From the NCBI GenBank assembly GCA_014843695.1, contig CM026398.1:13997577-14061576 (forward strand): a DNA stretch of 64,000 bases. The letters run 5' to 3'. The DNA comes from Archivesica marissinica (lineage: Eukaryota; Mollusca; Bivalvia; Venerida; Vesicomyidae). Every line of letters starts with the position of its first letter. Position 1 is the first letter of the stretch. The translations under genes and the position numbers were made by a program. The notes beneath the pieces were generated by a model that saw nothing but the letters and a program-made list of their open reading frames with translations, had not been told where the DNA came from and did not search any database. Below, in pieces: positions 31,847 through 46,100 of this stretch.

Positions 31847-32280
31847 TGAGTGTTATCACTCTGTTAAGTTCTTGTCTGCTGAATGTCACAAACTCAGTTC
31901 CAATGATAACTCGCTACATAACACTAGACATGGGTGTACCAGCAATGCGTTCGCATGCGAATGCATTGTTAGAACAAAAACGCGATTCCTCCACAAGCAA
32001 CTATTAACGTAGACTTTATCTGTAAACTCACTGTTGTTGATATATGACCGGAAACATAACATTGACAGTTTAGTCGAGATGGTGAGTCGACATGCCTGTA
32101 TGAACCAGTCGTGGCAGTTGTAACTGTGACTCTTTTAAAAATCCATATGAGGTTACTTTTTGAAATCCTCAGAAATGTGTGAGTTAGCTTGTAAAACACG
32201 CATGGATGACTATATACAAACACGACACCTGACCTGGAGGTTATAAATCTGTTCTCCAATATCAATACTCGTCTGATTGG
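31847..32280. other. Unassigned DNA
   Basis: No gene, RNA or repeat recognised. Short minus frames have no motif. Confidence 0.4.
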
Positions 32281-32512
32281 TTAGTTTATACAAATTAATT
32301 TTAGCTCGATTGTGAAACAAGTTCTTACAACTTATAATCACTCTCGAAACCTCATTCCTGATGGATTCCATCGCCACGAGGGAGAGAGAAGATGCAACGT
32401 GGAATTTAAATGACTTGCCTAAGGGCACACTCGTAACAGCTCCAACGGTGCTCGAACTCCGGACCTTTCGCACATGAAGCGAACGCGCATCCACTGCGCT
32501 ATCCCGACTTCC
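32281..32512 (-). mobile_element. Second tRNA-derived SINE family, copy B
   Basis: Reverse complement shows A box TAGCGCAGTGG, stem-loop GTTCGC/GCGAAA, B box GAGTTCGAGCACC, and the body motifs TCTTCTCTCT, CCTCGTGGCGATGGATTCC and AATTTGTATAAACTAA shared with 8905-9146. Confidence 0.85.
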
Positions 32513-33428
32513 GTCTGATTGGTTCATCTGACAGTAACTCTCAGAATCAACCATTGAGATCACTTGAGCTTGAGTTTGAGATCTGAGAATGTTTTATAAC
32601 AAGTTTTTACAAACTCAAATATTTGCAAAACAATTAACAATATATAGACACAGTGTCAATTTATCAACAAACTTCCAAAATATTTGAGCAAAAGAGTAAT
32701 GGCATATTTTACAAGAAATCTTAATCCACTAGTTGAAACTAGGATATTGTTTAACGTTTCATGCAAATCAGTGGCTTGTTTTTATGACTATTAATAACAA
32801 ATTAATAAGACTTAATGCCTATGACATTGCAACACGTTTGCAGACCTGAATCTACATAACCATATTGTACTTCATTTCACCACAATCCTACTGCTACGTT
32901 TCATGTTTTCGCCGTTGTTTTACGTTGCATTTAAAAACAATACAAGGAAACTTTAAACAGCTACTGTTACCTTCCTACTTAATCCTTTGCATTATGTACT
33001 ATTATATGTATGTCGTTGCATGTTATATGTGACTTATGTTTTGCAATACATAATGTTTAAACACAATTAATAAGCGGCCTAACATGACATTGCTGTTCTT
33101 CCCACGTGGAGGCCACGGGTGTTTGTATCATTGCAAAGGTTATCATGTCAGTTTTAATGGAAAACGTACTTTTTTCACATTAATTATTTGAGGATGAGAT
33201 ATTTAATGGACAAGTTATCTTAGTGTTAGTAAACAAATATAACGTATGGTGTTTTTGAGACACTCTGTAGCATACTGAAATATCATTGTCATGTGACTTT
33301 CTGAAACAGCCGAAATATGTTAGAAAAATCCTCATCTTCATAAACTTTGCTTAGAACTGCAGTTGCTATGCAACTGATAAAAAATAATAGCAAAACCTAT
33401 TCTGTTTTGATACTAGTTATAAAAAGAC
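32513..33428. other. AT-rich DNA without recognisable features
   Basis: About 0.9 kb with no open frame of interest, no inverted repeat and no tandem structure that I can see. Confidence 0.4.
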
Positions 33429-33813
33429 ATATCTGGCATAATGTCTCCAGGGTTTACACTAGTATATACATGTAGGTTCATAATTATAGCATTCTCTAAC
33501 ACACCTCTAGACATATCCGGCATAATGTCCCCAGTCCCTACACTAGTATATAGGTTCATAATTATAGCATTCTCTAACACTCCTCTTGACATATCCGGCA
33601 TAATGTCGCCAGTCCCTACATTAGTATATAGGTTCATAATTATAGCATTCTCTAACACTCCTCTTGACATATCCGCCATAATGTCCCCAGTCCCTACACT
33701 AGTATATAGGTTCATAATTATAGCATTCTCTAACACTCCTCTTGACATATCCGCCATAATGTCTCCAGTCCCTACACTAGTATATAGGTTCATAATTATA
33801 GCATTCTCTAACA

Positions 33814-34102
33814 TACAGACGGATCTGTAGTCCAGTGGTAACACGCTGGACTGGTAATCCAGGGATCACAGGTTCGATCCCCCGTCTGACCCTAATAAAA
33901 TAAACAGTTTTTCAGATGGGACGTTAAACCGAGGTCTCGTGTCGGTGCTTTACACCGTGCACATAAAAGAACCAGAGGAGACTCTAGAATGGGTCTCTGT
34001 CTGTATCATGCACTGTCCTCCAAAATCTAAAATGACTAATCTCTTCAGGAGGCGTCGCTCATATGGGCAACCGGTAGCGACGATAAATAAACGTAAAACA
34101 CA
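33814..34102 (+). mobile_element. tRNA-Thr-derived SINE, copy inserted in the 78-bp satellite
   Basis: Full-length, with A box TAGTCCAGTGG, anticodon loop CTGGTAA (GGT), B box GGTTCGATCCC and 3' end ACGTAAAACACA. CATTCTCTAACA from the satellite is duplicated on both sides (33802-33813 and 34103-34114), so the element inserted within a unit. It is present only once in the array. Confidence 0.96.
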
Positions 34103-37100
34103 CATTCTCTAACACTACTATTGACATATCCGGCATAATGTCGCCAGTTCCTACACTAGTATATATGTTCATAATTATAGCATTCTCTAACACTCCTCTT
34201 GACATATCCGGCATAATGTCGCCAGTCCCTACACGAGTATATAGGTTCATAATTATAGCATTCTCTAACACTCATCTTGACATATCCGGCATAATGTCGC
34301 CAGTCCCTACACGAGTATATAGGTTCATAATTATAGCATTCTCTAACACCCTTCTTGACATATCCGGCATAATGTCGCCAGTCCCTACAATAGTATATAG
34401 GTTCATAATTATAGCATTCCCTAACACTCCTCTTGACATATCCTACATAATGTTGCCAGTCCCTACACGAGTATATAGGTTCATAATTATAGCATTCTCT
34501 AACACTCCTCTTGACATATCCGGCATGATGTCCCCAGGGTTTACACTAGTATATAGGTTCATAATTATAGCATTCTCTAACACTCCTCTTGACATATCCG
34601 GCATAATGTCGCCAGTCCCTACACGAGTATATAGGTTCATAATTATAGCATTCTCTAACACTCCTCTTGACATATCCGGCATAATGTCGCCAGTCCCTAC
34701 ACGAGTATATAGGTTCATAATTATAGCATTCTCTAACACCCCTCTTGACATATCCGGCATAATGTCGCCAGTCCCTACACTAGTATATAGGTTCATAATT
34801 AGAGCATTCTCTAACACTCCTCTTGACATATCCGGCATAATGTCGCCAGTCCCTACACGAGTATAATTATAGGTTCATAAGTATAGCATTCTCTCACACT
34901 CCTCTTGACATATCCGGCATAATGTCGCCAGTCCCTACACTAGTATATAGGTTCATAATTATAGCATTCTCTAACACTACTCTTGACATATCCGGCATAA
35001 TGTCGCCAGTCCCTACACTAGTATATAGGTTCATAATAATAGCATTCTCTAACACTACTCTTGACATATCCGGCATAATGTCGCCAGTCCCTACACTAGT
35101 ATATAGGTTCATAATTATAGCATTCTCTAACACTCCTCTTGACATATCCGGCATAATGTCGCCAGTCCCTACACGAGTATCATTATAGGTTCATAAGTAT
35201 AGCATTCTCTCACACTCCTCTTGACATATCCGGCATAATGTCCCCAGTCCCTACACTAGTATATAGGTTCATAATTAAAGCATTCTCTAACACTACTCTT
35301 GACATATCCGGCATAATGTCGCCAGTCCCTACACTAGTATATAGGTTCATAATAATAGCATTCTCTAACACTACTCTTGACATATCCGGCATAATGTCGC
35401 CAGTCCCTACACTAGTATATAGGTTCATAATTATAGCATTCTCTAACACTCCTCTTGACATTTCCGGCATACTGTCTCCAGTCCCCACACTAGTATATAT
35501 TTTCATAATTATAGCATTCTCTAACATTCTCTTGACGTATCCGGCATAATGTCCCCAGTCCCTACACTAGTATATAGGTTCATAATTATAGCATTCTCTA
35601 ACAATCCTCTCGACATATCCGGCATAATGTATCCAGTCCCTACACTAGTATATAGGTTCATAATTATAGCATTCTCTAACACTACTCTCGACATATCCGG
35701 CATAATGTCGCCAGTCCCTACACTAGTATATAGGTTCATAATTATAGCATTCTCTAACACTCCTCTTGACATTTCCGGCATACTGTCTCAAGTCCCCACA
35801 CTAGTATATATTTTCATAATTATAGCATTCTCTAACATTCTCTTGACGTATCCGGCATAATGTCCCCAGTCCCTAAACTAGTATATAGGTTCATAATTAT
35901 AGCATTCTCTAACACTCCTCTCGACATATCCGGCATAATGTATCCAGTCCATACACTAGTATATAGGTTCATAATTATAGCATTCTCTAACACTACTCTC
36001 GACATATTCGGCATAATGTCTCCAGTCCCTACACTAGTATATAGGTTCATAATTATAGCATTCTCTAACACTCCTTTTGACATATCCGGCATAATGTCGC
36101 CAGTACCTACACTAGTATATAGGTTCATAATTATAGCATTCTCTAACACTCCTCTTGACATATCCGGCATAATGTCGCCAGTCCCTACACTAGTATATAG
36201 GTTCATAATTATAGCATTCTCTAACACTACTCTTGACATATCCGGCATAATGTCGCCAGTCCCTACACTAGTATATAGGTTCATAATTATAGCATTCTCT
36301 AACACTCCTCTTGACATATCCGGCAGAATGTCGCCAGTCCCTACACTAGTATATAAGTTCATAATTATAGCATTCTCTAACACTCCTCTTGACCTATCCG
36401 GCGTAATGTCGCCAGTTCCTACACTAGTATATAGGTTCATAATTATAGCATTCTCTAACACTACTCTTGGCATATCCGGCCTAATGTCGCCAGTCCCTAC
36501 ACTAGTATATAGGTTCATAATTATAGCATTCTCTAACACTCCTTTTGACATATCTGGCATAATGTCTCCAACCCCTACACTAGTATATAGGTTCATAATT
36601 ATAGCATTCTCTAACACTCCTTTTGACATATCTGGCATAATGTCTCCAGGGTTTACACTAGTATATATGTTCATAATTATAGCATTCTCTAACACTCCTT
36701 TTGACATATCCGGCATAATGTCGCCAGTCCCTACACTAGTATATAGGTTCATAATTATAGCATTCTCTAACACTCCTCTTGACATATCCGGCATAATGTC
36801 TCCAGTCCCTACATTAGTATATAGGTTCATAATTATAGCATTCTCTAACACTACTCTTGACATATCCGGCATAATGTCGCCAGTCCCTACACTAGTATAT
36901 AGGTTCATAATTATAGCATTCTCTAACACTCCTCTTGACATATCCGGCAGAATGTCGCCAGTCCCTACACTAGTATATAGGTTCATAATTATAGCATTCT
37001 CTAACACTCCTCTTGACGTATCCGGAATAATGTCCCCAGTCCCTACACTAGTATATAGGTTCATAATTATAGCATTCTCTAACACTCCTCTTGACCTATC

Positions 37101-40100
37101 CGGCGTAATGTCGCCAGTTCCTACACTAGTATATAGGTTCATAATTATAGCATTCTCTAACACTACTCTTGACATATCCGCCATAATGTCGCCAGGGTTT
37201 ACACTAGTATATATGTTCAAAATTATAGCATTCTCTAACACTCCTTTTGACATTTCCGGCATAATGTCGCCAGTTCCTACATTAGTATATAGGTTCATAA
37301 TTATAGCATTCTCTAACACTACTCTTGACATATCCGGCATAATGTCGCCAGTCCCTACACTAGTATATAGGTTCATAATAATAGCATTCTCTAACACTCC
37401 TCTTGACATATCCGGCAGAATGTCGCCAGTCCCTACACTAGTATATAAGTTCATAATTATAGCATTCTCTAACACTCCTCTTGACGTATCCGGAATAATG
37501 TCCCCAGTCCCTACACTAGTATATAGGTTCATAATTATAGCATTCTCTAACACTCCTCTTGACCTATCCGGCCTAATGTCCCCAGTCCTAGCACTAGTAT
37601 ATATGTTCATAATTATAGCATTCTCTAACACTCCTTTTGACATATCTGGCATAATGTCTCCAACCCCTACACTAGTATATAGGTTCATAATTATAGCATT
37701 CTCTAACACTCCTTTTGACATATCTGGCATAATGTCTCCAGGGTTTACACTAGTATATATGTTCATAATTATACCATTCTCTAACACTCCTTTTGACATA
37801 TCCGGCATAATGTCGCCAGTCCCTACACTAGTATATAGGTTCATAATTATAGCATTCTCTAACACTCCTCTTGACATATCCGGCATAATGTCTCCAGTCC
37901 CTACATTAGTATATAGGTTCATAATTATAGCATTCTCTAACACTACTCTTGACATATCCGGCATAATGTCGCCAGTCCCTACACTAGTATATAGGTTCAT
38001 AATTATAGCATTCTCTAACACTCCTCTTGACATATCCGGCAGAATGTCGCCAGTCCCTACACTAGTATATAAGTTCATAATTATAGCATTCTCTAACACT
38101 CCTCTTGACGTATCCGGAATAATGTCCCCAGTCCCTACACTAGTATATAGGTTCATAATTATAGCATTCTCTAACACTCCTCTTGACCTATCCGGCGTAA
38201 TGTCGCCAGTTCCTACACTAGTATATAGGTTCATAATTATAGCATTCTCTAACACTCCTCTTGACATATCCGGCATAATGTCTCCAGCCCCTACACTAGT
38301 ATATAGGTTCATAATTATAGCATTCTCTAACACTCCTTTTGACATATCCGGCATAATGTCTCCAGGGTTTACACTAGTATATATGTTCATAATTATAGCA
38401 TTCTCTAACACTCCTCTTGACATATCCGGCATAATGTCGCCAGTCCCTACACTAGTATATAGGTTCATAATTATAGCATTCTCTAACACTCCTCTTGACA
38501 TATCCGGCATAATGTCTCCAGTCCCTACACTAGTATATAGGTTCATAATTATAGCATTCTCTAACACTACTCTTGACATATCCGGCATAATGTCGCCAGT
38601 CCCTACACTAGTATATAGGTTCATAATTATAGCATTCTCTAACACTCCTCTTGACATATCCGGCATAATGTCGCCAGTCCCTACACTAGTATATAGGTTC
38701 ATAATTATAGCATTCTCTAACACTCCTCTTGACATATCCGGCATAATGTCGCCAGTCCCTACACTAGTATATAGGTTCATAATTATAGCATTCTCTAACA
38801 CTCCTCTTGACATATCCGGCATAATGTCGCCAGTCCCTACACTAGTATATAGGTTCATAATTATAGCATTCTCTAACACTCCTCTTGACATATCCGGCAT
38901 AATGTCGCCAGTCCCTACACTAGTATATAGGTTCATAATTATAGCATTCTCTAACACTCCTCTTGACATATCCGGCATAATGTCGCCAGTCCCTACACTA
39001 GTATATAGGTTCATAATTATAGCATTCTCTAACACTCCTCTTGACATATCCGGCATAATGTCGCCAGTCCCTACACTAGTATATAGGTTCATAATTATAG
39101 CATTCTCTAACACTCCTCTTGACATATCCGGCATAATGTCCCCAGTCCCTACACTAGTATATAGGTTCATAATTATAGCATTCTCTAACACTCCTCTTGA
39201 CATATCCGGCATAATGTCGCCAGTCCCTACACTAGTATATAGGTTCATAATTATAGCATTCTCTAACACTCCTCTTGACATATCCGGCATAATGTCGCCA
39301 GTCCCTACACTAGTATATAGGTTCATAATTATAGCATTCTCTAACACTACTCTTGACATATCCGGCATAATGTCCCCAGTCCCTACACTAGTATATAGGT
39401 TCATAATTATAGCATTCTCTAACACTCCTCTTGACATTTCCGGCATACTGTCTCCAGTCCCCACACTAGTATATATTTTCATAATTATAGCATTCTCTAA
39501 CATTCTCTTGACGTATCCGGCATAATGTCCCCAGTCCCTACACTAGTATATAGGTTCATAATTATAGCATTCTCTAACACTCCTCTCGACATATCCGGCA
39601 TAATGTATCCAGTCCCTACACTAGTATATAGGTTCATAATTATAGCATTCTCTAACACTACTCTCGACATATCCGGCATAATGTCGCCAGTCCCTACACT
39701 AGTATATAGGTTCATAATTATAGCATTCTCTAACACTACTCTCGACATATCCGGCATAATGTCCCCAGTCCCTACACTAGTATATAGGTTCATAATTATA
39801 GCATTCTCTAACACTCCTCTTGACATTTCCGGCATACTGTCTCCAGTCCCCACACTAGTATATATTTTCATAATTATAGCATTCTCTAACATTCTCTTGA
39901 CGTATCCGGCATAATGTCCCCAGTCCCTACACTAGTATATAGGTTCATAATTATAGCATTCTCTAACACTCCTCTCGACATATCCGGCATAATGTATCCA
40001 GTCCCTACACTAGTATATAGGTTCATAATTATAGCATTCTCTAACACTACTCTCGACATATCCGGCATAATGTCTCCAGTCCCTACACTAGTATATAGGT

Positions 40101-43100
40101 TCATAATTATAGCATTCTCTAACACTCCTTTTGACATATCCGGCATAATGTCGCCAGTCCCTACACTAGTATATAGGTTCATAATTATAGCATTCTCTAA
40201 CACTCCTCTTGACATATCCGGCATAATGTCGCCAGTCCCTACACTAGTATATAGGTTCATAATTATAGCATTCTCTAACACTACTCTTGACATATCCGGC
40301 ATAATGTCGCCAGTCCCTACACTAGTATATAGGTTCATAATTATAGCATTCTCTAACACTCCTCTTGACATATCCGGCAGAATGTCGCCAGTCCCTACAC
40401 TAGTATATAAGTTCATAATTATAGCATTCTCTAACACTCCTCTTGACGTATCCGGAATAATGTCCCCAGTCCCTACACTAGTATATAGGTTCATAATTAT
40501 AGCATTCTCTAACACTCCTCTTGACCTATCCGGCGTAATGTCGCCAGTTCCTACACTAGTATATAGGTTCATAATTATAGCATTCTCTAACACTACTCTT
40601 GGCATATCCGGCCTAATGTCCCCAGTCCTCGCACTAGTATATATGTTCATAATTATAGCATTCTCTAACACTCCTTTTGACATATCTGGCATAATGTCTC
40701 CAACCCCTACACTAGTATATAGGTTCATAATTATAGCATTCTCTAACACTCCTTTTGACATATCTGGCATAATGTCTCCAGGGTTTACACTAGTATATAT
40801 GTTCATAATTATAGCATTCTCTAACACTCCTTTTGACATATCCGGCATAATGTCGCCAGTCCCTACACTAGTATATAGGTTCATAATTATAGCATTCTCT
40901 AACACTCCTCTTGACATATCCGGCATAATGTCTCCAGTCCCTACATTAGTATATAGGTTCATAATTATAGCATTCTCTAACACTACTCTTGACATATCCG
41001 GCATAATGTCGCCAGTCCCTACACTAGTATATAGGTTCATAATTATAGCATTCTCTAACACTCCTCTTGACATATCCGGCAGAATGTCGCCAGTCCCTAC
41101 ACTAGTATATAGGTTCATAATTATAGCATTCTCTAACACTCCTCTTGACATATCCGGAATAATGTCCCCAGTCCCTACACTAGTATATAGGTTCATAATT
41201 ATAGCATTCTCTAACACTCCTCTTGACCTATCCGGCGTAATGTCGCCAGTTCCTACACTAGTATATAGGTTCATAATTATAGCATTCTCTAACACTACTC
41301 TTGACATATCCGCCATAATGTCGCCAGGGTTTACACTAGTATATATGTTCAAAATTATAGCATTCTCTAACACTCCTTTTGACATATCCGGCATAATGTC
41401 GCCAGTTCCTACACTAGTATATAGGTTCATAATTATAGCATTCTCTAACACTACTCTTGACATATCCGGCATAATGTCGCCAGTCCCTACACTAGTATAT
41501 AGGTTCATAATTATAGCATTCTCTAACACTCCTCTTGACATATCCGGCATAATGTCGCCAGTCCCTACACTAGTATATAGGTTCATAATTATAGCATTCT
41601 CTAACACTCCTCTTGACATATCCGGCATAATGTCGCCAGTCCCTACACTAGTATATAGGTTCATAATTATAGCATTCTCTAACACTCCTCTTGACATATC
41701 CGGCATAATGTCGCCAGTCCCTACACTAGTATATAGGTTCATAATTATAGCATTCTCTAACACTCCTCTTGACATATCCGGCATAATGTCGCCAGTCCCT
41801 ACACTAGTATATAGGTTCATAATTATAGCATTCTCTAACACTCCTCTTGACATATCCGGCATAATGTCGCCAGTCCCTACACTAGTATATAGGTTCATAA
41901 TTATAGCATTCTCTAACACTCCTCTTGACATATCCGGCATAATGTCGCCAGTCCCTACACTAGTATATAGGTTCATAATTATAGCATTCTCTAACACTCC
42001 TCTTGACATATCCGGCATAATGTCGCCAGTCCCTACACTAGTATATAGGTTCATAATTATAGCATTCTCTAACACTCCTCTTGACATATCCGGCATAATG
42101 TCGCCAGTCCCTACACTAGTATATAGGTTCATAATTATAGCATTCTCTAACACTCCTCTTGACATATCCGGCATAATGTCGCCAGTCCCTACACTAGTAT
42201 ATAGGTTCATAATTATAGCATTCTCTAACACTCCTCTTGACATATCCGGCATAATGTCGCCAGTCCCTACACTAGTATATAGGTTCATAATTATAGCATT
42301 CTCTAACACTCCTCTTGACATATCCGGCATAATGTCGCCAGTCCCTACACTAGTATATAGGTTCATAATTATAGCATTCTCTAACACTCCTCTTGACATA
42401 TCCGGCATAATGTCGCCAGTCCCTACACTAGTATATAGGTTCATAATTATAGCATTCTCTAACACTCCTCTTGACATATCCGGCATAATGTCGCCAGTCC
42501 CTACACTAGTATATAGGTTCATAATTATAGCATTCTCTAACACTCCTCTTGACATATCCGGCATAATGTCGCCAGTCCCTACACTAGTATATAGGTTCAT
42601 AATTATAGCATTCTCTAACACTCTCTTGACATATCCGGCATAATGTCGCCAGTCCCTACACTAGTATATAGGTTCATAATTATAGCATTCTCTAACACTC
42701 CTCTTGACATATCCGGCATAATGTCGCCAGTCCCTACACTAGTATATAGGTTCATAATTATAGCATTCTCTAACACTCCTCTTGACATATCCGGCATAAT
42801 GTCTCCAGTCCCTACACTAGTATATAGGTTCATAATTATAGCATTCTCTAACACTCCTCTTGACATATCCGGCATAATGTCTCCAGTCCCTACACTAGTA
42901 TATAGGTTCATAATTATAGCATTCTCTAACACTCCTTTTGACATATCCGGCATAATGTCGCCAGTACCTACACTAGTATATAGGTTCATAATTATAGCAT
43001 TCTCTAACACTCCTCTTGACATATCCGGCATAATGTCGCCAGTCCCTACACTAGTATATAGGTTCATAATTATAGCATTCTCTAACACTACTCTTGACAT

Positions 43101-46100
43101 ATCCGGCATAATGTCGCCAGTCCCTACACTAGTATATAGGTTCATAATTATAGCATTCTCTAACACTCCTCTTGACATATCCGGCAGAATGTCGCCAGTC
43201 CCTACACTAGTATATAAGTTCATAATTATAGCATTCTCTAACACTCCTCTTGACGTATCCGGAATAATGTCCCCAGTCCCTACACTAGTATATAGGTTCA
43301 TAATTATAGCATTCTCTAACACTCCTCTTGACCTATCCGGCGTAATGTCGCCAGTTCCTACACTAGTATATAGGTTCATAATTATAGCATTCTCTAACAC
43401 TACTCTTGGCATATCCGGCCTAATGTCCCCAGTCCTCGCACTAGTATATATGTTCATAATTATAGCATTCTCTAACACTCCTTTTGACATATCTGGCATA
43501 ATGTCTCCAACCCCTACACTAGTATATAGGTTCATAATTATAGCATTCTCTAACACTCCTTTTGACATATCTGGCATAATGTCTCCAGGGTTTACACTAG
43601 TATATATGTTCATAATTATAGCATTCTCTAACACTCCTTTTGACATATCCGGCATAATGTCGCCAGTCCCTACACTAGTATATAGGTTCATAATTATAGC
43701 ATTCTCTAACACTCCTCTTGACATATCCGGCATAATGTCTCCAGTCCCTACATTAGTATATAGGTTCATAATTATAGCATTCTCTAACACTACTCTTGAC
43801 ATATCCGGCATAATGTCGCCAGTCCCTACACTAGTATATAGGTTCATAATTATAGCATTCTCTAACACTCCTCTTGACATATCCGGCAGAATGTCGCCAG
43901 TCCCTACACTAGTATATAGGTTCATAATTATAGCATTCTCTAACACTCCTCTTGACGTATCCGGAATAATGTCCCCAGTCCCTACACTAGTATATAGGTT
44001 CATAATTATAGCATTCTCTAACACTCCTCTTGACCTATCCGGCGTAATGTCGCCAGTTCCTACACTAGTATATAGGTTCATAATTATAGCATTCTCTAAC
44101 ACTACTCTTGACATATCCGCCATAATGTCGCCAGGGTTTACACTAGTATATAAGTTCAAAATTATAGCATTCTCTAACACTCCTTTTGACATTTCCGGCA
44201 TAATGTCGCCAGTTCCTACATTAGTATATAGGTTCATAATTATAGCATTCTCTAACACTACTCTCGACATATCCGGCATAATGTCCCCAGTCCCTACACT
44301 AGTATATAGGTTCATAATTATAGCATTCTCTAACACTCCTCTTGACATTTCCGGCATACTGTCTCCAGTCCCCACACTAGTATATATTTTCATAATTATA
44401 GCATTCTCTAACATTCTCTTGACGTATCCGGCATAATGTCCCCAGTCCCTACACTAGTATATAGGTTCATAATTATAGCATTCTCTAACACTCCTCTCGA
44501 CATATCCGGCATAATGTATCCAGTCCCTACACTAGTATATAGGTTCATAATTATAGCATTCTCTAACACTACTCTCGACATATCCGGCATAATGTCGCCA
44601 GTCCCTACACTAGTATATAGGTTCATAATTATAGCATTCTCTAACACTACTCTCGACATATCCGGCATAATGTCCCCAGTCCCTACACTAGTATATAGGT
44701 TCATAATTATAGCATTCTCTAACACTCCTCTTGACATTTCCGGCATACTGTCTCCAGTCCCCACACTAGTATATATTTTCATAATTATAGCATTCTCTAA
44801 CATTCTCTTGACGTATCCGGCATAATGTCCCCAGTCCCTACACTAGTATATAGGTTCATAATTATAGCATTCTCTAACACTCCTCTCGACATATCCGGCA
44901 TAATGTATCCAGTCCCTACACTAGTATATAGGTTCATAATTATAGCATTCTCTAACACTACTCTCGACATATCCGGCATAATGTCGCCAGTCCCTACACT
45001 AGTATATAGGTTCATAATTATAGCATTCTCTAACACTCCTCTTGACATATCCGGCATAATGTCGCCAGTCCCTACACTAGTATATAGGTTCATAATTATA
45101 GCATTCTCTAACATCCTCTTGACATATCCGGCATAATGTCCCCAGTCCCTACACTAGTATATAGGTTCATAATTATAGCATTCTCTAACACTCCTCTTGA
45201 CATATCCGGCATAATGTCGCCAGTCCCTACACTAGTATATAGGTTCATAATTATAGCATTCTCTAACACTACTCTTGACATATCCGGCATAATGTCGCCA
45301 GTCCCTACACTAGTATATAGGTTCATAATTATAGCATTCTCTAACACTCCTCTTGACATATCCGGCATAATGTCTCCAGTCCCTACACTAGTATATAGGT
45401 TCATAATTATAGCATTCTCTAACACTCCTCTTGACGTATCCGGCATAATGTCCCCAGTCCCTACACTAGTATATAGGTTCATAATTATAGCATTCTCTAA
45501 CACTCCTCTTGACATATCCGGCATAATGTCGCCAGTCCCTACACTAGTATATAGGTTCATAATTATAGCATTCTCTAACACTCCTCTTGACCTATCCGGC
45601 ATAATGTCCCAGTCCCTACACTAGTATATAGGTTCATAATTATAGCATTCTCTAACACTCCTTTTGACATATCTGGCATAATGTCTCCAATCCCTACACT
45701 AGTATATAGGTTCATAATTATAGCATTCTCTAACACTCCTCTTGACATATCTGGCATAATGTCTCCAGGGTTTACACTAGTATATATGTTCATAATTATA
45801 GCATTCTCTAACACTCCTTTTGACATATCCGGCATAATGTCGCCAGTCCCTACACTAGTATATAGGTTCATAATTATAGCATTCTCTAACACTACTCTTG
45901 ACATATCCGGCATAATGTCGCCAGTCCCTACACTAGTATATAGGTTCATAATTATAGCATTCTCTAACACTCCTCTTGACATATCCGGCAGAATGTCGCC
46001 AGTCCCTACACTAGTATATAAGTTCATAATTATAGCATTCTCTAACACTCCTCTTGATGTATCCGGAATAATGTCCCCAGTCCCTACACTAGTATATAGG

